Assembly: GCA_035644815.1 (NCBI GenBank)
Contig: DASQNU010000285.1
Span: 1-64,000, forward strand
Reading direction: 5' to 3'
From: Brevibacillus_F sp035644815
GTDB lineage: Bacteria > Bacillota > Bacilli > Brevibacillales > Brevibacillaceae
Length of the DNA stretch: 64,000 nucleotides
Shown: in pieces, positions 35,556 to 44,055 of the stretch
How the letters are laid out: every line of letters begins with the position of its first letter
Numbering within the stretch: the first letter of the stretch is position 1
The notes under the pieces: model-generated
The model's database searches: none
What the model was told of the DNA's origin: nothing
What the model saw: the letters and a program-made list of their open reading frames with translations, nothing else
Program-made: the position numbers and the translations under genes

Positions 35556-35574
35556 TGTGGTCAATCTGTGGTCA
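35556..35574 (+). repeat. right integrase arm-type repeats
   Basis: Two direct copies of TGTGGTCA (35556-35563 and 35567-35574), 11 bp apart, the counterpart of the pair at 26275. Confidence 0.6.
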
Positions 35575-35604
35575 ATAAAAGAAATAAAAAATTTACTCAA
35601 ATCA

Positions 35605-35630
35605 AAAACCCCTGATCTCTCAAGGGTTTT
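35605..35630 (-). terminator. terminator of rlmCD supplied by the element
   Basis: On the minus strand AAAACCCTTG...CAGGGGTTTT is followed by TGATTTG. It lies inside the element arm, so the insertion replaced the original rlmCD terminator. Confidence 0.65.
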
Positions 35631-35636
35631 CTCCAT

Positions 35637-37067
35637 CTATTTACGCTCTAACAAAGCCACCGACTCCACATGCCCCGTATGCGGAAACATATCCACCGGC
35701 TGCACTTCCACCACCGCATACTCCACCGCCAGCATCTTCAAATCCCTCGCCAGCGTAGACGGATTACAGGACACATACACCACCCGCGTCGGCTTCATCT
35801 GCAGAATCGTCGTCAACAACGCCTCATCACAGCCTTTGCGCGGCGGATCCACCACGATCACATCCGCCCGAATGCCTTTCTCCTTCCAGGCGGGAATCAC
35901 CACCTCGGCTGGCCCTACCTCAAAGCTCGCATTCTCAATCCCATTGAGCGCGGCATTCCGGTTCGCATCCGCAATCGCCTCAGGCACAATCTCCACGCCA
36001 TACACCCGTTTCGCCTTCTGCGCCAGAAAGAGAGAAATCGTCCCGATCCCGCAGTAGGCATCGATCACATTCTCCTCCCCGCTCAGCCCGGCATACTCCA
36101 GCGTCTTCTCATACAGCACCCGCGTCTGCTCCGGATTCACCTGATAAAACGACCGTGCCGAGATGGCAAACTTGATCGGCCCGATATAGTCATAGATGAC
36201 ATCGTCGCCCCAGAGCGTCTTCGTCTCGTCGCCAAAAATGACATTCGTTTTCCGCTCGTTGATATTTTGCACGATGCTCTTCACAGCAGGCACTGCGAGG
36301 CGAATCGCTTCGATCAACTGCTCCCGACGCGGGATAAACGCTTCTGTGGTCACCAGCACGACCATGACGTCTCCCGTACTCGCCCCAACCTTCGCTACGA
36401 CATGACGCAGCAGCCCAGAATGATTGACCTCGTCATAAGCAGGAATCTCCAGCTTCGACGCGATCCGCTTGACGGCAAGCACCACTTCATCGTTAGCTTC
36501 GTGCTGGATCAGACAGGCATTGATATCGATAATGTCGTGAGTCCCTTCCGCATAAAAGCCGGCGATCAGTCCGCCTTCCCGCTCGCCGATCGGCACCTGC
36601 GCCTTGTTCCGATAACGCCACGGGTTGTCCATGCCCAGTGTCGGATGAACCGGAATCGCTCCTTCTCCCTCCACCGAAAATCCACCAATGCGTCGTAGAT
36701 TGTCCTTCACGATCTGCTGTTTGTGCAGGAGCTGTTGGGCATAGTCCAGATGCTGCAGGGAGCATCCCCCGCACTGGTCAAAGACCGGACAGGGCGGCGC
36801 CACCCGGTTAGCGCTAGGCTGCAGGATTTCTTGCAAATCGGCAAAGCCGAAATTTTTCTTCGCATGGACAACGCGGGCGCGGATCCGTTCTCCGGGCAAT
36901 GCTTTTGGCACAAAAAGCGTGTAGCCTTCGTACCGACCGACTCCGGCGCCTTCATGATTCAGCCCGGTCACCTCTAGCTCGACAACTTGTCCGAGCGATA
37001 CGGGATATGTATGTTCACGTGCTGCTGCTTTCGGTGTAGCTCGTTTTTTCTTTGCTGTCTTTCCCAC
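35637..37067 (-). CDS. rlmCD: 23S rRNA (uracil-5-)-methyltransferase RlmCD
   Basis: A 476-aa SAM-dependent m5U methyltransferase. TRAM RNA-binding domain (about 25-85), Fe-S cysteines CPVFDQCGGCSLQHLDY, SAM-binding VIDAYCGIGTISLFLA, VVDPPRKGCDE, and the catalytic YVSCNPSTLARD. GTG start 37067 with AAGGAG 10 nt upstream. The last codons form the attachment site of the element to the left; the reading frame is restored to end ALLERK. The basic N-terminal tail is common in Bacilli. Confidence 0.92.
   Translation of the reverse strand: MGKTAKKKRATPKAAAREHTYPVSLGQVVELEVTGLNHEGAGVGRYEGYTLFVPKALPGERIRARVVHAKKNFGFADLQEILQPSANRVAPPCPVFDQCGGCSLQHLDYAQQLLHKQQIVKDNLRRIGGFSVEGEGAIPVHPTLGMDNPWRYRNKAQVPIGEREGGLIAGFYAEGTHDIIDINACLIQHEANDEVVLAVKRIASKLEIPAYDEVNHSGLLRHVVAKVGASTGDVMVVLVTTEAFIPRREQLIEAIRLAVPAVKSIVQNINERKTNVIFGDETKTLWGDDVIYDYIGPIKFAISARSFYQVNPEQTRVLYEKTLEYAGLSGEENVIDAYCGIGTISLFLAQKAKRVYGVEIVPEAIADANRNAALNGIENASFEVGPAEVVIPAWKEKGIRADVIVVDPPRKGCDEALLTTILQMKPTRVVYVSCNPSTLARDLKMLAVEYAVVEVQPVDMFPHTGHVESVALLERK
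35650..35678 (+). repeat. attR within the rlmCD 3' end
   Basis: The 29-bp partner of 26131-26159 (two mismatches), encoding the GHVESVAL part of the RlmCD C-terminus. Confidence 0.75.
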
Positions 37068-37110
37068 TCCATCGATTCTCCTTACCTCTTATCTTTTGGA
37101 AAAACCGGAA

Positions 37111-37150
37111 ACCCCAGGGGAGCAAGCCTGCGCTCACGAGCCCCTAGGGT
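37111..37150 (-). terminator. hairpin terminator after dagK
   Basis: ACCCCAGGGG (37111-37120) pairs with CCCCTAGGGT (37141-37150) with one wobble. On the minus strand TTTCCGGTTTTTCC follows. It overlaps the dagK stop codon. Confidence 0.55.
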
Positions 37151-38034
37151 ACGAATACCTCAATATGTCCCGGCAGTGCCCAGCATTCACAGGGCAATTG
37201 ACCACCCAGCTCACCGTCAAGATTAAGCTGAACGGCCTCATCGCCGAGCGAGACGGCCTTCAAATAATCCGTCTGAAAATGGAGGATGTGCGGGTCCCGC
37301 AGATGCTCTCCACGTATGGTCAAGGTCGCCAAGCGAATGATTTCCGGTAGGCTTGCCTTTTTTACGACGATGCAATCCAGCTTGCCATCGCTGATATCTG
37401 CACCTGGCGCAAGCTTGTCGAAGCCCCCGACGGAATGGCTGTTGGCGATCAGGAAAAGCATGATCTCGTCATCGATCACGACCCCTTGCCTTGTCTCAAG
37501 ACGCATGCGTGTAGGGCGCAGCGATGGCAGCTTTTCCAGACCTTTCATATAATAGGCCAGCTGTCCGATCAAGGTTTTCATTTTGCTTGGTACTTCGTAG
37601 GTGAGTTCGGTCAACGAGCCTCCGCCCGCAATATTCATGAAATAACGATCATTGATCCTGCCCAGGTCGACCTTTTTCGTCTGGCCTTTGGAGATGATCC
37701 GGCAAGCCCTTTCCACGGATCGGGGTACGCCGATCGCGCGGGCAAAATCGTTGCTGGTGCCGCAAGGGATAATGCCGAGGGCAGGGCGCCCCTTTTTCTC
37801 TGCCATGCCATTGACCACTTCGTAGATCGTGCCATCTCCACCAGCCGCGATGATGACATCGAATCCACGGGCAACAGCACGCTCTGCTTCCTCGGTCGCG
37901 TCATGTTCGCCTCTCGTCGCGAAGCAGGATGTCTCATATCCAGCCTCTTCAAGCAGGTTCAAGATGTCTGGGAGGCGGCGGCGGATGATTTCACGTCCTG
38001 AGCTTGGATTATAGATGAGCCGCGCTCTTTTCAC
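37144..38034 (-). CDS. dagK: diacylglycerol kinase
   Basis: A 296-aa soluble lipid kinase of the DgkB/YegS type, recycling diacylglycerol from lipoteichoic acid synthesis to phosphatidic acid. Catalytic loop IIAAGGDGTIYEVVNG, GIIPCGTSNDFARAIGVP, MNIAGGGSLTEL and the nucleotide-binding GKLDCIVVKKASLPE are present. GTG start 38034 (AAGGGACAGGAA upstream) gives the family-typical MKRARLIYNPSSG; an ATG 15 codons upstream (38079) has no RBS. Separated from rlmCD by a hairpin. Confidence 0.9.
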   Translation of the reverse strand: MKRARLIYNPSSGREIIRRRLPDILNLLEEAGYETSCFATRGEHDATEEAERAVARGFDVIIAAGGDGTIYEVVNGMAEKKGRPALGIIPCGTSNDFARAIGVPRSVERACRIISKGQTKKVDLGRINDRYFMNIAGGGSLTELTYEVPSKMKTLIGQLAYYMKGLEKLPSLRPTRMRLETRQGVVIDDEIMLFLIANSHSVGGFDKLAPGADISDGKLDCIVVKKASLPEIIRLATLTIRGEHLRDPHILHFQTDYLKAVSLGDEAVQLNLDGELGGQLPCECWALPGHIEVFVP

Positions 38035-38181
38035 TTCCTGTCCCTTCTTCCGTGTTAAACGATTTATCTTTTTACTCATCTCATCATATCCTGTATAGCC
38101 AATTTTGGGAATCGCTATGCTGCACGTTACATGGTAAGATATACAAAAAGGACACTTTTTGTGTCAATGGAGGATAATCGG

Positions 38182-39147
38182 ATGACTCAGCGTGTGATTG
38201 TAGGCGTTGATGTGGGGGGCAGCAGCATCAAGATGGCTTTGCTTTCCACGGAAGGTGAAATTGTTCACAAATTAGAAGAACCGACACCAGCGGGTGACGA
38301 TCAGGTAATAGCGAAAATCGATCAAATGATAACATACATACTGGAAACGGCAAACGCTTCCAAAGAACAAGTAGCAGGAGTAGGCATCGGGGTGCCAGGG
38401 CCTGTGGAAGCTGGGACGGGCTTCGTGTTTCAGGCAGTCAACCTGAACTGGAAACAGGTCCCCCTCAAAGAAAAGCTGGAAAAAGTGACGGGGCTGCCTG
38501 TCTATGTAGACAATGATGCCAATGTGGCGGCGCTGGGCGAAATGTGGAAAGGCGCTGGACAAGGAGCCAAGGATATGGTCATGATCACCTTGGGCACTGG
38601 TGTCGGCGGCGGCGTGATTTTGAACGGAAAAGTGATCAACGGCACAAACGGCGTGGGCGGTGAGATCGGACACATTACCATGACCCCGAAAACAGGACCT
38701 GCCTGCAATTGCGGAAAAAGAGGGTGTCTGGAAACGTATGCATCTGCGACAGCGATCATCCGCGAAGGTACCGAGCTGGCCAAGGCCGGAAAAAGCTCAC
38801 ACTTAGCGGCAGTCCTTGCCCAAAAAGGCAACCTGCGTGCCAAGGATATTTTTGATGCCGCTCATGCTGGTGATCAAGAGGCGCTCAACATCATCGATGA
38901 TGTTGCCCTCTATCTCGGGTTGGCGTTTTCCCATCTGGCGAACCTCCTCGATATTTCTAAAATCGTCGTCGGTGGCGGTGTCTCTGCGGCGGGTGATATC
39001 CTGTTCTCCCGGATTCGCAAGGAATTCACCCACTATATCGCCTTCCCGTTCCTCGCTGATTCCTGCGAGATCCTCCAAGCGACGCTGGGCAATGATGCGG
39101 GTGTAATCGGGGCTGGCTGGTTGGTCTATGATCAGATGAACGCATAA
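38182..39147 (+). CDS. glcK: ROK-family glucokinase
   Basis: A 321-aa sugar kinase. VGVDVGGSSIKMALLS (phosphate-1), YVDNDANVAALGEMW (catalytic Asp), TLGTGVGGGVILNG (phosphate-2), GGEIGHITM (sugar-binding Glu/His) and the ROK zinc site CNCGKRGCLET are all intact. ATP-dependent phosphorylation of glucose in the cytoplasm. ATG 38182 has GGAGG 8 nt upstream; the longer frame to 38131 has none. Strong terminator follows. Confidence 0.93.
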   Translation: MTQRVIVGVDVGGSSIKMALLSTEGEIVHKLEEPTPAGDDQVIAKIDQMITYILETANASKEQVAGVGIGVPGPVEAGTGFVFQAVNLNWKQVPLKEKLEKVTGLPVYVDNDANVAALGEMWKGAGQGAKDMVMITLGTGVGGGVILNGKVINGTNGVGGEIGHITMTPKTGPACNCGKRGCLETYASATAIIREGTELAKAGKSSHLAAVLAQKGNLRAKDIFDAAHAGDQEALNIIDDVALYLGLAFSHLANLLDISKIVVGGGVSAAGDILFSRIRKEFTHYIAFPFLADSCEILQATLGNDAGVIGAGWLVYDQMNA

Positions 39148-39169
39148 AACGATTGAATTGAAAAATAGG

Positions 39170-39206
39170 AACGCTCCTTTCCTCTTATGGGACAGGAGCG
39201 TTTTTT
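39170..39206 (+). terminator. rho-independent terminator of glcK
   Basis: AACGCTCCT (39170-39178) pairs with AGGAGCGTT (39194-39202), followed by TTTTTTC. Confidence 0.85.
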
Positions 39207-39257
39207 CATCATACAGCAAAGGCTCCGCCAAAGACTGGCGCAGCCGCGTTTTTCCCA

Positions 39258-40244
39258 TTAACTCCGCAGAATATTCAGACGCTGCTCATGCAGGTCGATC
39301 CGCGGTTCCAGTTTATTCTGCAAAAATTGATACCAGCGCTGGCGATAACGCACTTGTGGTCCGTCGGAGTCGACGTGAACCTCCAGCTGCATCATTTCCG
39401 GAATGGAGATCGGATTTTGACTCTCTACGATCGGCTTGTCTTCATTGAAAATTTTCAGGTTATAACTCATGAAAAACTTGTTCATGCCGGGAATGTGGCG
39501 GGCAAAGTTGCGTCCGGTCACACAGAACACTTTTGACTGATTCTCGTCAATCGGCGTAAAGCAGTAATAGTTGATGAAGGAGCGCTTGCCGCCCCAAGGT
39601 CTGCGCAAGATCATGTGCTGCGGAAAAATGAACTCGATATGGGCGCCGTCTACGTGGATGTCCCAGTTATTCCCCTCCACGGTGAAGGAAAACTGATCCA
39701 GCGTAGGCTTCATATAGCGACCGATCGTTTTGCGATGCACAAAGTGAAGATGAGTCATGTCGAGAATGCTTTCCACCACCCGTGTCACATGCGCTTGCCA
39801 AGTGACCATCGTAGGGGTAAAGGTATATTGATCGTCATACAGATCCTTGAACAGCCCAAGCGGAGGCAGCTTATCCTCGCTTTCCACCTGCTGCGGGTAG
39901 AGCCAGATCAGAGAGGCTGCCTCCCTCACCGGATATGACCGAGCATGAGCCATGGACGGGACTGGTTTGTTGGGATGAGCCGGAATGCTCACACACGTAC
40001 CGTCTCCTTCAAACCGCCAACCGTGATAGGCGCATTGCAGTTGTCCGCCATTGCAGGAGCCGAGAGACAGATCGGCTCCCCGATGCGGGCAGTAGGCGTT
40101 CAAACACCGCACTACCCCCTTATCATCGCGAAACAACACATAATCCTTGCCGAGAAGTCTTACTTTGATCGGTTTATTCCCGAGTTCCTTCGACCAGGTC
40201 ACCGCGTACCAGGCCACCGGGAAAATGTTTAGATCGATATTCAT
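39258..40244 (-). CDS. Rieske non-heme iron oxygenase, likely peptide-tailoring
   Basis: A 328-aa oxygenase of the phthalate/vanillate-type single-component alpha subunit. Rieske cluster ligands C-P-H-R-G and C-A-Y-H-G-W (about residues 48-75); mononuclear iron site ESILDMTHLHFVHRK with D-x-x-H-x-x-x-x-H. No reductase gene is present in the window. Its start overlaps the P450 stop by 4 nt, so the two are translationally coupled at the end of the precursor/cyclodehydratase operon. Oxidative tailoring of the azole peptide is inferred from position only. Confidence 0.85.
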   Translation of the reverse strand: MNIDLNIFPVAWYAVTWSKELGNKPIKVRLLGKDYVLFRDDKGVVRCLNAYCPHRGADLSLGSCNGGQLQCAYHGWRFEGDGTCVSIPAHPNKPVPSMAHARSYPVREAASLIWLYPQQVESEDKLPPLGLFKDLYDDQYTFTPTMVTWQAHVTRVVESILDMTHLHFVHRKTIGRYMKPTLDQFSFTVEGNNWDIHVDGAHIEFIFPQHMILRRPWGGKRSFINYYCFTPIDENQSKVFCVTGRNFARHIPGMNKFFMSYNLKIFNEDKPIVESQNPISIPEMMQLEVHVDSDGPQVRYRQRWYQFLQNKLEPRIDLHEQRLNILRS

Positions 40245-41605
40245 AATTCCACCCCCGAAAGGTCACTCGTATTTCGTTTTGCCACTGTCATCCAAATGCC
40301 TGTGCGCGGCTGCAGCGTAATTTTGGCAATCGGCTCCACCGGACGATCCGGTACCAAGGTGAAGCGATAATCACGATACAAGGTCACGATGACGAGGAAC
40401 GCCTCCAGCATGGCCAAGCCTCGCCCGATACAGATGCGCGGCCCGCCTCCAAAAGGAAAATAGGCGTAAGTCGGCAGCTGTCGGCCCAATCCGCCGCTCC
40501 AGCGTTCCGGCCGAAACGCATCCGGGTTGTCGTAGTACGTTTTGCTCCGATGCATGACATACGTCGACATGAACACTTGCGTCCCTTTGGGGAATTGGTG
40601 CTCCCCCAGCTCAAACGGTTCAGCCGCCATGCGTACCACCGACCAAGATGGCGGATACAGTCGCAAGCTCTCTGCAAACACGCCGGACGTATAGTACATC
40701 CGCTCCATGTCGGCAGGCTCTGGATCACGACCGGCAAGTACCCGTTCCATCTCTGCCAGCAAAGCCTCTTCTGCTTCCGGATGCTTGGCCAGCAGGTAAA
40801 AGGTCCAAGCTAATGATGTCGCGGTAGATTCATAGCCGGCGATCAGGTGGGTGATGACCTCGTCCCGGATCTGCTGCGGTCCGATCGGATTGTCTTCTTC
40901 CTTCGCCTTGGCCAAGAGCATGGACAGCAGATCTTCTCCTTCTTCCTGTCCCGCTTCCTCCTGCTTGGTCTGCATGATCGTGTAGACCATGTCGTCCAAG
41001 CGTTTGATATCCTGTTCAAATGCTGCAACCCGCATGGGATTATCCATGCTTTTTTGCGGATTGGCGTTTACGTCATAAATATAGTCCATGATTCTTTGAA
41101 GCGAATCCGTTACAATTTCAAAGTCAAACGTCGTCTTGTATCCGAAAAAGGCTTGGAGCGCCACAGACAACGTAATTTTTTTCATTTCCTCAAACAGGTC
41201 GAGACTGGCTCCATCCTGCCATTGCTGCGAGATCGCTCTCGTCTTATCCAGGATCATCGAGGTGTAGGCATTGATGCGCCGGGGGACAAAGGCAGGCTGG
41301 ATCATTTTTCGCTCCCGCATCCACCGCTCCCCTTCGCTGGTAATCAGCCCTAGCCCCAACAGCTGTCTCCATTCATTCATGCTCGGTTTGATAAACTTTT
41401 TGTAATCGTGAACCAATATTCTTTCAATGTACTCGGGGTGATTGATCAAATAAAACGGATAGGGACCAAAACGCAAATGCGCGATATCCCCTGCCTCTCT
41501 TGCCGCACGTTGAAACAAGGCGAGAGGGTCCTTCTGGAATTCCTTTACATGTCCTGTCAGCTCATCTGCACCGCTGACGATCGGCAATTTGTCGCATGAG
41601 ATCAT
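40241..41605 (-). CDS. cytochrome P450, likely peptide-tailoring
   Basis: A 454-aa soluble P450. I-helix HLIAGYESTATSLAW, ESLRLYPP (ExxR), FRPERW and heme-binding FPFGGGPRICIGRGLA are intact. It starts at ATG 41605 after GGGGTGGAAGG; the longer frame to 41647 has no RBS. It lies 61 nt downstream of the fused cyclodehydratase and 4 nt overlaps the Rieske gene. In YM-216391-type pathways a P450 beta-hydroxylates Phe so that it too can become an oxazole; the repeated Phe before IIATSCSS makes that role attractive here (inference). Confidence 0.88.
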   Translation of the reverse strand: MISCDKLPIVSGADELTGHVKEFQKDPLALFQRAAREAGDIAHLRFGPYPFYLINHPEYIERILVHDYKKFIKPSMNEWRQLLGLGLITSEGERWMRERKMIQPAFVPRRINAYTSMILDKTRAISQQWQDGASLDLFEEMKKITLSVALQAFFGYKTTFDFEIVTDSLQRIMDYIYDVNANPQKSMDNPMRVAAFEQDIKRLDDMVYTIMQTKQEEAGQEEGEDLLSMLLAKAKEEDNPIGPQQIRDEVITHLIAGYESTATSLAWTFYLLAKHPEAEEALLAEMERVLAGRDPEPADMERMYYTSGVFAESLRLYPPSWSVVRMAAEPFELGEHQFPKGTQVFMSTYVMHRSKTYYDNPDAFRPERWSGGLGRQLPTYAYFPFGGGPRICIGRGLAMLEAFLVIVTLYRDYRFTLVPDRPVEPIAKITLQPRTGIWMTVAKRNTSDLSGVEL

Positions 41606-41666
41606 GTGCCTTCCACCCCTTTCACAAAGAAAATAACGGATGAACATCGGGCATTACGCTGACTCT

Positions 41667-43919
41667 CTACGGGTATGGATGCGGATAAGGATTGGTCGGA
41701 GAAGTCGAGAAGCCGAGTGCTTTCGGTACTTCCGTGATCCGTTTTCCACCCAGCAGGCGATATTTGAAGCTTCCGGACAGATGCAGCATCCCGGGAACGA
41801 TCACCCGCACTACATGAGCCCCAATCTTTTTCAAATCCGGCGTAGTCAGATCGACTACATAAACATCCAGATCTTTTTCCTTCAACAAACGAACGACTTC
41901 ATTTAAGTCTTCCTCTACGGATGTGCTCGCCAATGCTTGAGCTACACTCAGCGTGGAAGCAGCCGACACTGGGCGGAAGGGAAACAGCGTCTCTGCCTGC
42001 GGATGCACCAAATAACCGCCTTGTTTCTGCAGCTCCGGATACATCGAATAGAGAACGGCATGCTTCTGGAACGTATCCACATTTTCAAAAGCAGGTCCCG
42101 GCTCCCAATCTTTATAATAGGAAAGCAGCTGCGGGATGTAGGGGAAGCTCTGCGCACATTCCAGCAACGCCTTATCGATGGCGGCCAATGGATTGCGCCG
42201 ACAGGATCCGCCTACATGGATCAACGTGCGATCCTCGCCCGGCCGGTGAGCAAACGCCAAAATGGTCGGCACGGGAACGTCCAGCGTCATGTCATACAAT
42301 GTAAACGTGATTCCGCTGTCCGTCGGAAATACGTGATCCCATCTGGAGTAGGACGCGATTAAGTCCGACGGGAGTTCGCGCGGCGGCAGCTTGTTCAGCC
42401 AAGAGATCGAGACAGCATCTCGCTCAATGACCTCATACAAGCCGCCCAGTATCGCCGCCTGCAAGGAGGGACCCGCGGCCAGCCCCGTAGAAATCGAGGG
42501 GACGATCCGTGTCTCACCTTTTACAGACTTATAGGGAAGATAGACGAGTGAGGCAGGTAGCCAGACAGGACGCTTGTCCGGATACGCGTAGCCTTGCACC
42601 CAGCGCAGCGGCGTCTGCTCGGTAAACCGTTGGTATGGAAAGCCGCTCTGGGCATACTGTTCCGCTGAAAATAGCGCAAAGCTCTCGGGGTGGACCGCCT
42701 CTTTCTGAAGCTCCGCCCACGTGCTCAATACCAATCGATCCTCGTCATACATACTGGCGGCATATCGTTCGATCGATTCTCCTATAGCCGCATAGATGGC
42801 GTCCTGCTCCGCATAGCCCGCTCCGGAATGGCGCATGATCGGCATGGGGCTGTTGATCAGGGAGTTATCCGTCGTCGTGCTGCCATAGGAAAAAATGCGA
42901 GGTTCCTTTTCTCCCATCTGGACAGAGAAAATATCCCGCAGCAGTCCTACCCGAGGATTGACGGCTTGCATCAGATTATTTGGATATTCACGATGTTCCA
43001 TCTCCGCTTTTTGTCGGGCATAGCAGGCGGGACAGCGCGGTACTGGCAGCAGGTCATGCTCCTCTGCCACGACCTTTTCCTCGTTGCTTAACCAAACAAC
43101 CTTGCCTTTCAACACCGATGAGGCGGATGTGTCTTGGGTGTAGCGAATGGTTTCGGTTACCACCCGATTCGCCCACTCGCCAAGCAGCTGCCAGGATACC
43201 AGACTCTCTGCCGGCAACTCCTGTGTCTCCTGGATGAACTGGGCATATTCATGCCGCAATTTGCCTTGGGGGTCATTCATACTGAGCCGAAGCTGGAAAC
43301 AATCGTAGCAAGGCAGCATGTCGCCCGGCTCCCAGTAAGGGCCCACATAGCCTTCCCCTCTCTTCTCAAGACCGGCGAACAGGACAGGAAGCCCTTTTGC
43401 CACACACGCACGATTGATCTCATAAGGCAGCGGATCATGGACACGGTCAGATACTGCCACGACCAACCCCTGATGATCTGCCAATCTTCCCCGCCAATCA
43501 TTTTCCAGATCATCTGCGTCGATCACCGTGACTGGCATCTGGAAGGATTGGAAAATCGCTTGGAAATGAAGGCTCAGTTTTTGGCGAGTGATCAACAGTG
43601 CCGACGTAACAGAAGAATCCGGCTCTTCCGTTTTCTCCTGAACAAATCCTTTTGCCCGAAACGAGTGGAGTATCTCCTGCAAGGTTGCCAGATTCATCTG
43701 GTTTGCAGCTTCCTGCGCAATTTGCTCGATTGTACGTTGCCCGTCCAGCAACGGAAGCACATGTGTAACGAATCGGGAAAACAGCGGGCTTTTTACGCGG
43801 AATAAACCGTCTGGACAATCCACATACCCAAATTCTTCATTTACCGCCGTCATCTTGACCCCCGGTGGCAAGACAGGACGCACGGCGAGTGGATTTGCCT
43901 CGTTTTTCAGCTCGATCAT
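41667..43919 (-). CDS. fused E1-like/YcaO azoline cyclodehydratase (copy 1)
   Basis: A 750-aa TOMM cyclodehydratase. Residues about 15-95 form a winged-helix RiPP recognition element (EEFGYVDCPDGLFRVKSPLF); about 105-320 an E1/ThiF-like partner domain with a zinc tetrad (CYDC and CPAC); the rest is a YcaO domain with ATP/Mg motifs SIERYAAS, EVIERDAVSISW and CRRNPLAAIDKALLE, ending in the PxPxP tail (NPYPHPYP) needed for activity in studied homologues. It converts Cys/Ser/Thr of the precursor to azolines with ATP. ATG 43919 has GGGAGG. It lies 137 nt after the precursor gene. Confidence 0.93.
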   Translation of the reverse strand: MIELKNEANPLAVRPVLPPGVKMTAVNEEFGYVDCPDGLFRVKSPLFSRFVTHVLPLLDGQRTIEQIAQEAANQMNLATLQEILHSFRAKGFVQEKTEEPDSSVTSALLITRQKLSLHFQAIFQSFQMPVTVIDADDLENDWRGRLADHQGLVVAVSDRVHDPLPYEINRACVAKGLPVLFAGLEKRGEGYVGPYWEPGDMLPCYDCFQLRLSMNDPQGKLRHEYAQFIQETQELPAESLVSWQLLGEWANRVVTETIRYTQDTSASSVLKGKVVWLSNEEKVVAEEHDLLPVPRCPACYARQKAEMEHREYPNNLMQAVNPRVGLLRDIFSVQMGEKEPRIFSYGSTTTDNSLINSPMPIMRHSGAGYAEQDAIYAAIGESIERYAASMYDEDRLVLSTWAELQKEAVHPESFALFSAEQYAQSGFPYQRFTEQTPLRWVQGYAYPDKRPVWLPASLVYLPYKSVKGETRIVPSISTGLAAGPSLQAAILGGLYEVIERDAVSISWLNKLPPRELPSDLIASYSRWDHVFPTDSGITFTLYDMTLDVPVPTILAFAHRPGEDRTLIHVGGSCRRNPLAAIDKALLECAQSFPYIPQLLSYYKDWEPGPAFENVDTFQKHAVLYSMYPELQKQGGYLVHPQAETLFPFRPVSAASTLSVAQALASTSVEEDLNEVVRLLKEKDLDVYVVDLTTPDLKKIGAHVVRVIVPGMLHLSGSFKYRLLGGKRITEVPKALGFSTSPTNPYPHPYP

Positions 43920-43996
43920 GACAAGACCTCCCTTCTGTTCATTACCTTGCTTACTGCTATGTATGAATCAAGTAGATGTCAGGAATATGGAGAGGT

Positions 43997-44032
43997 GGCC
44001 AAGGTGTCGAGATTCCTCCCACCACCCTGGCC
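43997..44032 (-). promoter_or_regulatory. hairpin between precursor and cyclodehydratase genes
   Basis: Minus-strand RNA GGCCAGGGUG / CACCUUGGCC forms a 10-bp stem with a single G-U pair and a 16-nt loop; the plus strand would have an A-C mismatch, so the stem belongs to the minus transcript. No U-run follows. It probably stabilises the precursor mRNA or reduces read-through, giving more precursor than enzyme (inference). Confidence 0.55.
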
Positions 44033-44055
44033 GGTTATGCAGATTCAGCGAAAAA

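Larger units (their letters stand above)
26131..35678. mobile_element. integrative mobilizable element in the 3' end of rlmCD
   Basis: A 9.5-kb AT-rich segment bounded by imperfect 29-bp direct repeats, one of them the 3' end of rlmCD. Inside are a tyrosine integrase, an Xis-like protein, a Rep_trans/MOBT-type protein, an S24 repressor and cargo (reverse transcriptase, DUF262/HNH, Mrr-like nuclease). Paired TGTGGTCA repeats mark both ends. There is no FtsK/TcpA-like coupling protein and no virion or secretion genes, so it is probably mobilized by a helper, or replicates as a circle and integrates. Confidence 0.8.

Noticed and set aside
35670..36698. 342-aa plus-strand ORF antisense to rlmCD, His/Arg rich
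   Set aside because: It is a shadow of the GC-rich third positions of rlmCD with no RBS or family match.
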